Positions 38,200 to 47,662 of a stretch of 64,000 bases of DNA are shown here, piece by piece. A program made the translations under genes and the position numbers. Below the pieces are notes generated by a model, which saw only the letters and a program-made list of their open reading frames with translations, searched no databases and was not told where the DNA came from. Origin of the DNA: Amycolatopsis solani (lineage in GTDB: Bacteria > Actinomycetota > Actinomycetes > Mycobacteriales > Pseudonocardiaceae); assembly GCF_033441515.1 (NCBI RefSeq), contig NZ_JAWQJT010000002.1:2356001-2420000 (forward strand), written 5' to 3'. The number at the start of each line of letters is the position of its first letter. Within the stretch, counting starts at the first letter, position 1.

Positions 38200-39549
38200 G
38201 TGCGGCAGGACCGATTGGACGACATGGCGAGTGCGGACCCGAGGGACAGCGACAGAGCGGCCTTGAAGGCCGGTGGCCGCCGCCGGTCGAGCGTGAGCAC
38301 GGTCGGCGGGCTCGGCGTGACGGTCGTCGCGACGTCGGCAATGAGCTATGTGCTGATCATCGGGGCAGGAAAGTACCTCGGTTCGGCTGACAACGCGATT
38401 TTCTTGGCTTTCTGGGGTTTGCTGATGGGCGTGGGCAGCGCCCTGTCGCCCGTCGAGCAGGAGTTGTCGCGGCAAACAGCTGCGGCTGCGACGCGGGGAG
38501 CCCGGCCCGGCCTGAGCGTGGCCAGGACGGTCGCGGTGACTCACCTGGTCGCGATCGCGGTGACCGCTTTGCTCGCAGTGCCGACAGTGAACGCGAAACT
38601 GTTCGGCCGGCACTGGGATTTGGCGCTGATCGCCGGGGTCGGTGTTGCGACGTTTCCCGCGCTCTACGCTCTGCGAGGCCTGTTCATCGGAGCCGCGCAG
38701 AACGGCCGTTACTCGGCGATCCTGCTCGCCGAGGCCGGAGTGCGGCTGGCGTTGTTCGCCGGATTCACCGTTGCCGGAATCAACGGCCTGACCTCGTTGG
38801 CGGTCGCTGTCGCGGCCGGATCATGCGCTTGGTTGCCCTTCGTGTTCCGGGCACGAGGCATGGTCGAGACGAGTACCCCGGGCGAGCCGTGGGGCGCGCT
38901 GTGGCGGCGCATGCTGGGTCTGATCGCCAGTTCCGCGTTGACGGCCAGCGTGCTGACCGGCTACCCGGCGGTGGTCAAGATCGCCGCACCCCCTGGGAGC
39001 GAGGAGATGCTCGGCGGTTTGTTCCTGGCCGTGTCACTCCTGAGGTCCCCTTTGCTGCTCGTGCTTTCGCCGATCCAGACGTTGGCGGTGCCGACGGTCG
39101 TCCGGATACTGCACCAGCCGGACGGAGGACGGCGGCTCAACCGGATCGCGGCTGCCGGAGCAGGCGCGACGGTGATCGTCGGCTTGGTCGTGAGCGCGGT
39201 GGCCTACGTCGCGGGACCATGGGTGTTCCACCTGCTGCACGTGTTCCACCTGCTGCACGAGGACCAGTTCACGGTACCCGCGTGGACGATGGCGGGTTTG
39301 GGTTGGTCCGGAATCATGCTGGTGGCAACGATGCTGGCGGGCGCGGTGCTGGTCGCCCGTAAACAGACAGGCCGGGTTGTCGCGGTGTGGGCGGTCGTGG
39401 CCGCGCTGAGTTTGCTGGTGGTGCTGGTATCGCCCGGTTCGATCGTGTTCCGCGCCGTTCTGGGTGCGACCATCGCCCCCACCGCCGGTTTGGTCGTTGC
39501 GCTTCTGACTGTGGTCACCACGCTGCCGCGCGGACATCGTCCAGGGTGA
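38200..39549 (+). CDS. Multi-pass membrane protein, Wzx-like polysaccharide flippase family
   Basis: 449 residues from the GTG at 38200. About twelve hydrophobic segments with the MATE/Wzx-like spacing (GVTVVATSAMSYVLIIGAGKYLG, FWGLLMGVGSALSPVEQELSRQ in parts). It probably translocates a lipid-linked sugar, by fold similarity only. It stands 250 bases downstream of the LuxR-type regulator with no glycosyltransferases nearby. An exact 18-base tandem duplication at 39223-39258 repeats VFHLLH within a loop or membrane edge. Confidence 0.65.
   Translation: MRQDRLDDMASADPRDSDRAALKAGGRRRSSVSTVGGLGVTVVATSAMSYVLIIGAGKYLGSADNAIFLAFWGLLMGVGSALSPVEQELSRQTAAAATRGARPGLSVARTVAVTHLVAIAVTALLAVPTVNAKLFGRHWDLALIAGVGVATFPALYALRGLFIGAAQNGRYSAILLAEAGVRLALFAGFTVAGINGLTSLAVAVAAGSCAWLPFVFRARGMVETSTPGEPWGALWRRMLGLIASSALTASVLTGYPAVVKIAAPPGSEEMLGGLFLAVSLLRSPLLLVLSPIQTLAVPTVVRILHQPDGGRRLNRIAAAGAGATVIVGLVVSAVAYVAGPWVFHLLHVFHLLHEDQFTVPAWTMAGLGWSGIMLVATMLAGAVLVARKQTGRVVAVWAVVAALSLLVVLVSPGSIVFRAVLGATIAPTAGLVVALLTVVTTLPRGHRPG
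39223..39258 (+). repeat. Perfect 18-bp tandem duplication inside the flippase-like gene
   Basis: GTGTTCCACCTGCTGCAC occurs twice head to tail without mismatch, duplicating six codons (VFHLLH) in frame. The absence of any silent differences suggests a recent slippage event. Confidence 0.95.
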
Positions 39550-39801
39550 CCGCCGCGGCCGGACGGTGTTGCTTCGAGTCGACGCCGGACCCACGGATAG
39601 TCGTGATTCACTCGAGTCAACCGGTTCGCCGGGCCCGACGTCATCGAAAAGGCGAGGGCGGTCGTTCGGCGCCGTGGACCGGCCGGATTGCCGCGGTCGC
39701 CCGATCGGAGCAGAAACCGTCCAGCTCATGGGCAGAATTGCGCATACCTGCATGCAGCGATCGACTCGGCGCGCACCATTCCGCCGAAGAAGGGATCGCT
39801 C

Positions 39802-40216
39802 ATGTCGGTCACCGACGAGCTGCTCGCCAACAACGCCGAGTACGCCGCGCGCTTCACCGGACCGCTGCCGCTGCCGCCCGCCAAGCACGTCGCCGTGCTC
39901 GCCTGCATGGACGCCCGCATCAACGTCTACGGCGTGCTCGGCCTGCAAGAAGGCGAAGCGCACGTCATCCGCAACGCCGGCGGCGTCGTCACCGAAGACC
40001 GACTGCGGCCTGCTCACCTTCACCGACGACGACTTCAAGAAGTCCATCCAGCAGGACGTCGGCGTCAAGCCCGCCTGGGCCGCCGAAGCCTTCTCCGACC
40101 TCGACGAAGACGTCCGCCAGTCGATCGCCCGGATCAAGAACAGCCCGTTCGTCCCCAAGAAGGACTCCGTGCGCGGGTTCGTCTTCGCCACCGGGAAACT
40201 CAACGAGGTGAGCTGA
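39802..40216 (+). pseudogene. Beta-carbonic anhydrase gene broken by internal deletion and frameshift
   Basis: From the ATG at 39802 the first frame reads MSVTDELLANNAEYAARF, VAVLACMDARINVYGVLG and HVIRNAGGVVTED. Near 40003 the homology moves to the next frame: TDCGLLTFTDDDFKKSIQQD to RGFVFATGKLNEVS, ending at 40216. Compared with Rv1284-type enzymes about 22 residues are gone, including the His of the HHTDC zinc site, and the reading frame is lost. The original frame continues as Arg-rich nonsense to 40233. A simple sequencing error would not remove this much. Confidence 0.85.
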
Positions 40217-40733
40217 TCGCCCCGGGAACGTGACGACTCACCGCGGCGAGGATCCGGTCCACGCTGGTGGTCACGCCGGCTGACGTCGTGTCGATGGTGA
40301 GGTGCTCGCGATCCCAGGCTTCGTACTCCCGCGCCACGACGTCTCGCCACGTCGGGAGCCGGAGGCCGGGGACGTCGGCCTCCCGGCCCTCGACGCGGGC
40401 GCGGTGCTCGGTCACGTCACCACAGACCAGCTCGACCTCGAGCACCGGAAAGCCGGCGCCGGCCGCCCGCCACGCGTCCCTGGTGAGCTTCAGGGGATTC
40501 ACGCACTCGGCCACGACGCCGACTCCGTTGACGAGCTGGTCGCGGGCCAGCGCGTAGCCGGCGACGTACCCCGCGGCCCGCGGCGGCGCGGCCAGCTCAC
40601 CGGAGTCCACCAAAGCCTGTTCGATCGTGTCGATCCGCAGGTACGCCGCGCCCAGCGCCCGGGCCAGGGGCCGGGCCACGGTGGTCTTTCCGGTGCCCGG
40701 CAGGCCGCCGAGCACGATCAGGCCGACGGGCAT
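40200..40733 (-). CDS. AAA-type small kinase/ATPase
   Basis: 177 residues from the ATG at 40733 (an in-frame GTG sits immediately before it). It has a P-loop GGLPGTGKTT near the N-terminus, then YLRIDTIEQALVDSG and an Arg-rich lid with RVEGREADVPGLRLPTW. It resembles gluconate-kinase/zeta-toxin-like or chloramphenicol-phosphotransferase-like small kinases that phosphorylate small molecules. The substrate is unknown. Its end overlaps the carbonic anhydrase pseudogene by 17 bases (convergent). Its start overlaps the stop of the small frame upstream. Confidence 0.82.
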   Translation of the reverse strand: MPVGLIVLGGLPGTGKTTVARPLARALGAAYLRIDTIEQALVDSGELAAPPRAAGYVAGYALARDQLVNGVGVVAECVNPLKLTRDAWRAAGAGFPVLEVELVCGDVTEHRARVEGREADVPGLRLPTWRDVVAREYEAWDREHLTIDTTSAGVTTSVDRILAAVSRHVPGAISSPR

Positions 40734-40939
40734 CACCGGTCCGCGGGGTACAGCTCGCCGGCCGCCGGCACGGTCGCCCGGGCGAAAGCGTTCGACGCGG
40801 CCCCGAACAGCTCCGGTGTCGCGGTGGCGGGTGAAGTTCCGGTCGCCACCGCGAACCCGGGCTCGGCGGGGCCGCGAAACCGCGAGATGTCGATCAACGG
40901 CAGGGCGGTGGCAGCCCCGGAATCGTCGAGCGTCGTCAC
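40733..40939 (-). pseudogene. Probable stub of a 2OG-Fe(II) oxygenase gene
   Basis: A 68-codon frame from a GTG at 40939. The start LPLIDISRFRGPA resembles the conserved N-terminus of isopenicillin N synthase-like 2-oxoglutarate oxygenases. The following GFAVATG and ELFGAASNAFARATVPA look like the next two conserved blocks brought close together. The catalytic core is absent. Its TGA lies in the GTGATG shared with the kinase start, so it might still provide translational coupling. The assignment is tentative. Confidence 0.4.
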
Positions 40940-41023
40940 GTCCGGCAGCCTAAGCCGCTCTGGCGGCCGGGAAGGGCGTGCTCACATCGCGGACCCGGCG
41001 ACAGCCACGGTTCGCCCCTTCGG

Positions 41024-41995
<972 letters not shown>

Positions 41996-42023
41996 GCTCT
42001 GGACTTCCCATCCGATGAGTTAA

Positions 42024-42102
42024 GTACCGTTCGGTGCATAACTCTAACACATCAGGACCGATCGGTACCGAACTAAGCGCCAATATCTGTACCGAGTGGT
42101 AC
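42024..42102. promoter_or_regulatory. Three TetR operator-like sites between AKR and TetR genes
   Basis: GTACCGTTCGGTGC at 42024-42037, GGACCGATCGGTACC at 42055-42069 and GTACCGAGTGGTAC at 42089-42102 follow the pattern GTACCGNNNGGTAC. Their centres are 31 and 34 bases apart, about three helical turns each, so proteins would sit on one face. The middle site shares ACCGATCGGTACC with the operator at 36442-36454. Confidence 0.75.
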
Positions 42103-42111
42103 TGTTGTCGT

Positions 42112-42717
42112 ATGAGCGACTCCGGCAAGGCCGTCATGGGTCGGCCGCGAGGCTTCGACGTCGACCAGGCGCTGGAACGCGCGATGCGGGTGTTCTGGGC
42201 CCAGGGCTACGAAGGTGCGAGCCTCGCCGAGCTGACCGGCGCCATGGGGATCACGAAGACGAGCATGTACGCGGCCTTCGGCAACAAGGAGCAGTTGTTC
42301 CGCAAGGCCGTCGAGCGCTACGGCGCAGGCCCGGCCGCCTACGCCACGCGCGCTTTGGAGGAGCCCACCGCAAGGGCCGTGGCGTCGGCGTTCCTCCGCG
42401 GCGCGGTCCGCGCCACGACCCCTCCCGACGGCCCCGCGGGCTGCCTGACCGTCCAGGGCGCGCTCGCCTCGAGCGACGAGAGCCGGACCGCCCACGACCT
42501 GCTGGCCGACTGGCGCAACGACGCGGGAGTCCGCCTCGAGGAGCGCTTCCGGCGCGCCGTCGACGAGGGTGACCTCCCCCGCGACGCCGACCCCCGGCGG
42601 CTGGCCCGGTTCATCATGACGATGGGGTTCGGCATCGCCGTGCAGGCCGCCAACGGCCTCTGTGCCGCCGAGCTCGACGAGATCGCCGACACGGCGTTGC
42701 TCAGCTGGCCTTCGTAG
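42112..42717 (+). CDS. TetR/AcrR-family transcriptional regulator
   Basis: 201 residues from the ATG at 42112. The sequence GRPRGFDVDQALERAMRVFWAQGYEGASLAELTGAMGITKTSMYAAFGNKEQLF (in parts) is the N-terminal DNA-binding domain. GPAGCLTVQGALASSDES is typical of the TetR_C subgroup with CxxxxG. Ten bases separate the last operator-like site from the start, so it probably represses itself and the divergent aldo/keto reductase. Confidence 0.93.
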   Translation: MSDSGKAVMGRPRGFDVDQALERAMRVFWAQGYEGASLAELTGAMGITKTSMYAAFGNKEQLFRKAVERYGAGPAAYATRALEEPTARAVASAFLRGAVRATTPPDGPAGCLTVQGALASSDESRTAHDLLADWRNDAGVRLEERFRRAVDEGDLPRDADPRRLARFIMTMGFGIAVQAANGLCAAELDEIADTALLSWPS

Positions 42718-42771
42718 CGGCTGCGCTCCTTCGCTCACCTTTCGACGACAAGACCCTGAGGCGGTAGCTCG

Positions 42772-43872
42772 GTGCCTGACCCCCGTAAGCCGATCGGCGT
42801 CGGCATCGTCGGATTGAGCGCCACCGGAGGCTGGGCGGCCGGGGCGCACCTGCCCGCGCTGAAAGCCGTCGACGGCCTCGAACTTCGCGCGCTGGCGGCG
42901 AGCTCGGAGGCCTCGGCCCAGGCCGCAGGAGTTGCGTACGGCGTACCCGCGTACACCTCGGTCGAGCGCCTCGCCGGCGACGAGAACGTCGACCTCGTCG
43001 TCGTCGCCGTCAAAGTGCCCCGGCATCGCGAACTCGTGGTACCCGTGCTGAAGGCGGGAGTGCCGGTGCTCTCCGAGTGGCCGCTGGCCGTCGGCCTGCG
43101 CGAGGCCGAGGAGATGGCGGCGGCCGCCAGGACGACGCGGACCTTCGTGGGTCTTCAAGGACGCGCCTCGCCGACCTTCCGCTGGCTGGCCGACCTCGTG
43201 TCCGACGGATTCGTGGGCGAAGTGCTCTCCGCCACCGTCGTGGCGTCGTCGACCGAATGGGGCACTCCGGTGTCCCCGAACCTGGTCTACACGCTCGACC
43301 GCGAGCTGGGCGCCACGATGCTGACCATCCCGTTCGGACACGCGATCGACCTGGTGTCGATGGTCGTCGGCGAGCTGCGAGATGTGGTGGCCACGACCGC
43401 GACCCGCCGCCGCCGGGTTCCCCTCGGGCACACCGGGCAGGTCGTCGCGATGACCGCCGAGGACCAGATCGCGATCTCCGGCACCGTGGCGGGCGGGGCG
43501 ATCCTGGCCGCCCACCACCGTGGCGGCGCGGCAACGGGTGCCGGGTTCTCCCTGATCATCGACGGCACGGCGGGAAGGCTCGAGATCACCGGCGCCGAAT
43601 TCCCGCACCTCGGCCCGGTCACGGTGCACGGCACACGCAACGGCGGTCAGCCCGCGGAACTCACGCTGCCCAGCGGCTACGACGACTACCCCGCCCTGGC
43701 CGGAACCCCGATCCACACACTGGCGCACGCCTACGCCGCGATCCGGGACGACCTCGTCCACGGAACGGCCGTCGCCCCGGACGTCACCCACGCCGTCCGG
43801 CGCCACCGGCTCCTCGACGCGATCGCGCGATCCGCCGCCTCCGGCCGGCGAGAAACCCTCCCCCCACGGTAA
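42772..43872 (+). CDS. Gfo/Idh/MocA-family oxidoreductase
   Basis: 366 residues from the GTG at 42772. Rossmann fold at the N-terminus (GVGIVGLSATGGWAAGAHLPALKAV in parts; VDLVVVAVKVPRHRELV; GVPVLSEWPLAV, where the usual EKP is SEW). The C-terminal alpha/beta domain follows (VGLQGRASPTFRWLADLV). NAD(P)-dependent oxidation or reduction of a sugar or polyol is the family role. The replaced Lys of the EKP motif may reduce or change activity. It follows the TetR gene by 54 bases and precedes an XRE regulator by 13. Confidence 0.88.
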   Translation: MPDPRKPIGVGIVGLSATGGWAAGAHLPALKAVDGLELRALAASSEASAQAAGVAYGVPAYTSVERLAGDENVDLVVVAVKVPRHRELVVPVLKAGVPVLSEWPLAVGLREAEEMAAAARTTRTFVGLQGRASPTFRWLADLVSDGFVGEVLSATVVASSTEWGTPVSPNLVYTLDRELGATMLTIPFGHAIDLVSMVVGELRDVVATTATRRRRVPLGHTGQVVAMTAEDQIAISGTVAGGAILAAHHRGGAATGAGFSLIIDGTAGRLEITGAEFPHLGPVTVHGTRNGGQPAELTLPSGYDDYPALAGTPIHTLAHAYAAIRDDLVHGTAVAPDVTHAVRRHRLLDAIARSAASGRRETLPPR

Positions 43873-43885
43873 GGGGGCGATTTCG

Positions 43886-44626
43886 GTGACGCGGTGGCCG
43901 GACCAGCTGGGTGCTTTTCTGCGGGCCCGCAGGGAATCCCTCGATCCGTCGAGCGTCGGAATCGCCGCCGACCGGGGACGGCGGGTGGCGGGATTGCGCC
44001 GGAGCGAGGTCGCCGCGCGCGCCGCCATCAGCACGGACTACTACACCCGGGTCGAGCAGGGACGGATCGCCGTCTCCGAACCGGTCCTGCACGCGGTGGC
44101 CCGGGCCCTGCGCCTCACCGGCGAGGAACGGCACTACGCGGCGACGCTCGCGGGTCACAGTGGACCGCGTGCGCCGGGACGGGTGCCGCCCAAGGCGTCG
44201 GCGACTCTTCTCCGGCTGCTCGACGAGCTGGTCCTGTCCCCCGCGATGATCCTCGGCCCCGGCACCGAAATCAACGACATCCGCGCCCGGCACCTCGACT
44301 GGCCGCGGGCGGCACGGCAGCAGGTGGCCGCGCTGCGCTACGACAGCGCCTGCCGTCCCGATGATCCCGCGCTGGTCGCCACCATCGCCGAGCTGGGCGA
44401 GCGCGACGCCGACTTCCGCCGCTGGTGGAACGAGCACGGTGTCGAGAGCCGTCACGACCGGCCCACCGGTTACCGCCACCACCACGCGGGCGAGCTGTGG
44501 CTCGATCGGGACGTACTGGTGCGTCCCGGCGATCCGGCCCAGAGGTTGCTGACCCTGACCGCCCCTCCCGGCAGCACCTCGGCGGCAGCCCTCCGGCGGC
44601 TCTCCGCCGCACCCAAGGGGGGATGA
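43886..44626 (+). CDS. XRE-family regulator with shortened MmyB-like domain
   Basis: 246 residues from the GTG at 43886. The helix-turn-helix (VAGLRRSEVAARAAISTDYYTRVEQG in parts) is intact. In the MmyB-like domain, PAMILGPGTEINDI is joined directly to RARHLDWPRAARQQVAALR. The paralogue at 29790 has about 34 additional residues at this point, covering the region after LAWN and up to the LYADW segment. The frame is kept, so this looks like an in-frame deletion in the ligand-binding domain. It lies between the Gfo/Idh gene (13 bases) and the MDR gene (55 bases). Confidence 0.85.
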   Translation: MTRWPDQLGAFLRARRESLDPSSVGIAADRGRRVAGLRRSEVAARAAISTDYYTRVEQGRIAVSEPVLHAVARALRLTGEERHYAATLAGHSGPRAPGRVPPKASATLLRLLDELVLSPAMILGPGTEINDIRARHLDWPRAARQQVAALRYDSACRPDDPALVATIAELGERDADFRRWWNEHGVESRHDRPTGYRHHHAGELWLDRDVLVRPGDPAQRLLTLTAPPGSTSAAALRRLSAAPKGG

Positions 44627-44681
44627 ATCCCTCCCTCTCGTGATCGGAATGGCGGGCCGGAAGCCTGGGGTTGTGCGGGGC

Positions 44682-45626
44682 ATGAAGGCAATCGGACTGC
44701 ACGCATTCGGCGCCCCGGACGTCCTCGAGGTCTTGGAGCTCCCCGAGCCCCGAGCCGGCCGCGGTGAGGTGCGCATCCGCGTCCACGCGGCCGCGGTCAA
44801 CGCGACCGACGTCCTGCTGCGCACGGGCGGGCACGCGGTGCGGATGCCGGGCAGCCGGCCCCCGTTCGTCCCCGGCATGGACGCCGCCGGAGTCATCGAC
44901 GAAGTCGGCCCGGGCGTCGGCCCCCGGCTGGCCGAGGGGCAGGAGGTCGTGGCGATCGTGCCGTTCACCGGCCCGCACGGCGGCGCGTACGCCGAACAGG
45001 TCGTGGTGCCGGCGGCGAGCGTAGTACTCGCGCCGCGGGGGATTTCGCTCGCCGCGGCCGCCACCGTGCCGATGAACGCCCTGACCGCCCGGCTCGCGCT
45101 GGACACCCTGGCGCTGCCGCCGGGCGCTCCCCTCGCGGTCACCGGGGCCGCCGGGGCGGTCGGCGGCTACGCGGTCCAGCTCGCGCGGGCGGAGGGGCTC
45201 ACCGTGCTCGCCGACGCCGCACCCCGCGACCGGGACCTCGTCGCCGGGTTCGGCGCCGACCACGTCGTCGAGCGCGGCGCCCTTGTCGCCGAGCGCTTGC
45301 GGGACCTGGTTCCCGACGGCGTCCCCGGCGTCGTCGACGGTTCGGTGCAGACGAGCGAGCTCCTGCCCGCCGTCGCGGACGGCGGGACGGTGATCGAGCT
45401 CCGCGGCTGGACCGGACCGGCCGAGCGGGGCATCCGGGTGCGCCCCATCATGACCTCCGACATCTGGACCGACACCGACGCCTTCGACACGCTGGCGCGT
45501 CAGGTCGAGGCGGGGACACTGACCCCGCGCGTCCACGCCGTCCTCAGGCCGGAGCAGGCCGCGTACGCCCATCGGCTCCTCGCCGCCGGCGGTCTGCGCG
45601 GACGTCTGGTCCTGGACTTCTCCTGA
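44682..45626 (+). CDS. NADP-dependent quinone oxidoreductase-like MDR protein
   Basis: 314 residues from the ATG at 44682 (MKAIGLHAFGAPDVLE). Zinc-free MDR: GroES-like domain with NATDVLLRTGG and PPFVPGMDAAGVIDEVGPGV (in parts), then AVTGAAGAVGGYAVQLARAEG for the cofactor. Reduction of enones or quinones with NADPH is expected. A start at 44640 would add 14 unsupported residues. It is the second such enzyme in the window and follows an XRE regulator. Confidence 0.9.
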   Translation: MKAIGLHAFGAPDVLEVLELPEPRAGRGEVRIRVHAAAVNATDVLLRTGGHAVRMPGSRPPFVPGMDAAGVIDEVGPGVGPRLAEGQEVVAIVPFTGPHGGAYAEQVVVPAASVVLAPRGISLAAAATVPMNALTARLALDTLALPPGAPLAVTGAAGAVGGYAVQLARAEGLTVLADAAPRDRDLVAGFGADHVVERGALVAERLRDLVPDGVPGVVDGSVQTSELLPAVADGGTVIELRGWTGPAERGIRVRPIMTSDIWTDTDAFDTLARQVEAGTLTPRVHAVLRPEQAAYAHRLLAAGGLRGRLVLDFS

Positions 45627-45771
45627 TGCCATAAGACCTGGTCTCAAAACTCGGCGTGTCGCTGGGTGAACCAACGGCCCGCACCGCCCGCCGGTGGGCC
45701 CGGCCCGGCGGACCGGAGGCCCGTCAGGGAGACTGGGGGCCAATGCCCGCCCTCTCGACCTGGAGTCTTTG

Positions 45772-46704
45772 ATGCCGCAAGGGACCGTCCGCTGGTTCGA
45801 CGCCGAACGGGGTTTCGGCTTCCTCGCGCCCGAGGACGGCTCGCCGGACGTGTTCGTGCACGCCTCCGAGATCGTCGGGGACGGCGGCGGGAAACTGCTC
45901 CGCGAGGGTCAGGCCGTCGTGTTCGAGGTCGGCGAGAACGACCGCGGGCCGCAGGCGCTACGCGTTCGCGTCACCGGCGATGCTGCCACCGGCAGCGTTG
46001 TGGGCGTGCTCGGCACCGTCAACTGGTACGAGCCGGGCAAGGGGTACGGCTTCGCGTCGCCGGACGGCGGCGGCGCCGACATCTTCGTGCACAGCTCCGC
46101 CATCGTGACCGGCGGCGTGGTCACCGAGGGGCAGCGGGTGGCCTTCCTGATCGTCGAAGGCGAGCGCGGCCCGCAGGCCGAGCACGTGATTCCGCTGGGA
46201 GCAGGGGCCGGCTCACCCGCTGCGGCCGGTACCGCGGACGGTGCCGACGGCACGGTGGCCTGGTACGACGAGGACAAGGGCTTCGGCTTCATCAACCCCG
46301 ACTCCGGCGCCGGGGACGTCTTCGTGCACGCCCGGGCCCTGGCCGAGGGGCTGACGTGGCTCACGGAGGGTGACCGCGTCGCCTACGAGGTGGCCAGTGG
46401 GGACAAGGGCCCGCAGGCCCGCGACGTGCACCTGGTCCGGGGCGCCGAGCCCCAGACGGCGCCGCAGCGGCCGGCACCTGCCGCGGCCGCAGGGCCGCCC
46501 GTACGAGGCGGCGAGGGCGTCGTCGCGCGCTACGACGGCGACCGCGGCTTCGGCTTCATCACCCCGGACGCAGGCGGCGACGACCTCTTCGCCCACGCGT
46601 CCGTGATCATGGGGTCGGAGCCGCTGCAGAAGGGTGACCGGGTCCGGTACGCGGTGCGGCAGAGCGACCGGGGCCCGCAGGCCGACCGCGTCGAACGCCT
46701 CTGA
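45772..46704 (+). CDS. Four-domain cold-shock (CspA-like) protein
   Basis: 310 residues from the ATG at 45772. Four tandem cold-shock domains at about 3-67, 79-142, 159-223 and 248-310. Each has the RNP1-like GFGF or GYGF ([32 protein letters not shown]) and RNP2-like DVFVHA, DIFVHS, DVFVHA, DLFAHA, and ends with a RGPQA- or KGPQA-type strand. Linkers are Ala/Gly/Pro-rich. Single-domain Csp proteins of about 70 residues bind single-stranded RNA or DNA; a four-domain chain could bind a long stretch or several strands. The frame opens further upstream to 45694, but homology begins here. Confidence 0.93.
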   Translation: MPQGTVRWFDAERGFGFLAPEDGSPDVFVHASEIVGDGGGKLLREGQAVVFEVGENDRGPQALRVRVTGDAATGSVVGVLGTVNWYEPGKGYGFASPDGGGADIFVHSSAIVTGGVVTEGQRVAFLIVEGERGPQAEHVIPLGAGAGSPAAAGTADGADGTVAWYDEDKGFGFINPDSGAGDVFVHARALAEGLTWLTEGDRVAYEVASGDKGPQARDVHLVRGAEPQTAPQRPAPAAAAGPPVRGGEGVVARYDGDRGFGFITPDAGGDDLFAHASVIMGSEPLQKGDRVRYAVRQSDRGPQADRVERL

Positions 46705-46749
46705 AGAGGCGGCCCCACCGGCTGATCACTTCCCGGCGAGAGTGCTCGT

Positions 46750-47589
46750 TCATCCCCGTCGATGGTCGCGGGGATCGCCGCCGCCCGGCGACACGGTCTC
46801 GGGAGTCCCGGCGAGGCGGCGCTGGAGGTCGAGGACGGCCTTGGCCCTGGCGAACTCCGCCGGGGTGAACGGCAGCAGCGACCGGGTCACCACCAGGCCG
46901 CCGTCGGCGTCGGCCAGCCGCATCACCGTTCCGTCGATGCCCTCACCGGCCCGCTTCCCGCGACGCCCCACCGGTTTCCGGACGATGTCGCACTCGCCCA
47001 GCACCGCCGGCAGCAGCTGGTCCAGGCCCGTTTCCCGGGCGGCCGCCAGTGTCAGCAACCGGGTCGGCAGGTCGACGAACTCGTGCACGTCCGCGGGGAC
47101 GACGCGCACGTCCCGGCCGCCGCCGAGTTCGGTGACCGTCGCGATGTCCGCCGCGGTCGCCCCGGCCGGCGCCCGGACCAGGAACTCGTCCACCACGCCG
47201 TCCGGCACCGCGAGCACCTGCAGCGAAACGATGTCGTAGCGGTGCGCCGCCAGCGCGGCCGTCACCCCCGCCAAGCTTCCCGGCACGTCACGGACCGTGG
47301 CGCGCACCCGCCACGCCACGCCGGTCAGCAGCGGGTGTTCACCCGTGCCGCCGCGCGCCGGGTTCGGGCGCGGGCGATGCGTCCACCACCGGCGCCACGC
47401 GGCGGTGGCGATCAGGAGCCCGCCCAGCCCGAACAGCACGACGGGGCCGACGCGGTTGTGCGACAACGTGCTGACGAACAGATCGGCGACCCCGGTGGCG
47501 ATGAACAGGGCCGCGAGCTCGATCAGCTCCCGGGTCATCGAGGTCCTCGCCCGCTGGACGGTCTTCGGCTGCGCCTCGGCTTCGGTCAT
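46750..47589 (-). CDS. ACT-domain protein with two N-terminal membrane segments
   Basis: 279 residues from the ATG at 47589. Residues 20-65 hold two hydrophobic segments (LIELAALFIATGVADLFV and VGPVVLFGLGGLLIATAAW). An ACT domain follows (WRVRATVRDVPGSLAGVTAALAAHRYDIVSLQVL in parts, GVVDEFLVRAP), and a possible second, degenerate one. The C-terminal VVTRSLLPFTPAEFARAKAVLDLQRRLAG is GNAT/ACT-associated. ACT domains sense small ligands such as amino acids; a membrane-anchored version is uncommon. The role is unknown. It follows the AI-2E-type permease by 73 bases. Confidence 0.75.
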   Translation of the reverse strand: MTEAEAQPKTVQRARTSMTRELIELAALFIATGVADLFVSTLSHNRVGPVVLFGLGGLLIATAAWRRWWTHRPRPNPARGGTGEHPLLTGVAWRVRATVRDVPGSLAGVTAALAAHRYDIVSLQVLAVPDGVVDEFLVRAPAGATAADIATVTELGGGRDVRVVPADVHEFVDLPTRLLTLAAARETGLDQLLPAVLGECDIVRKPVGRRGKRAGEGIDGTVMRLADADGGLVVTRSLLPFTPAEFARAKAVLDLQRRLAGTPETVSPGGGDPRDHRRG

Positions 47590-47662
47590 GCGGCCAGCAT
47601 CTACGCCCTCTTTTACGCCGCACCCGCCGACCTGTCACGATTCAGTTAACCCGGGAGGGCGT

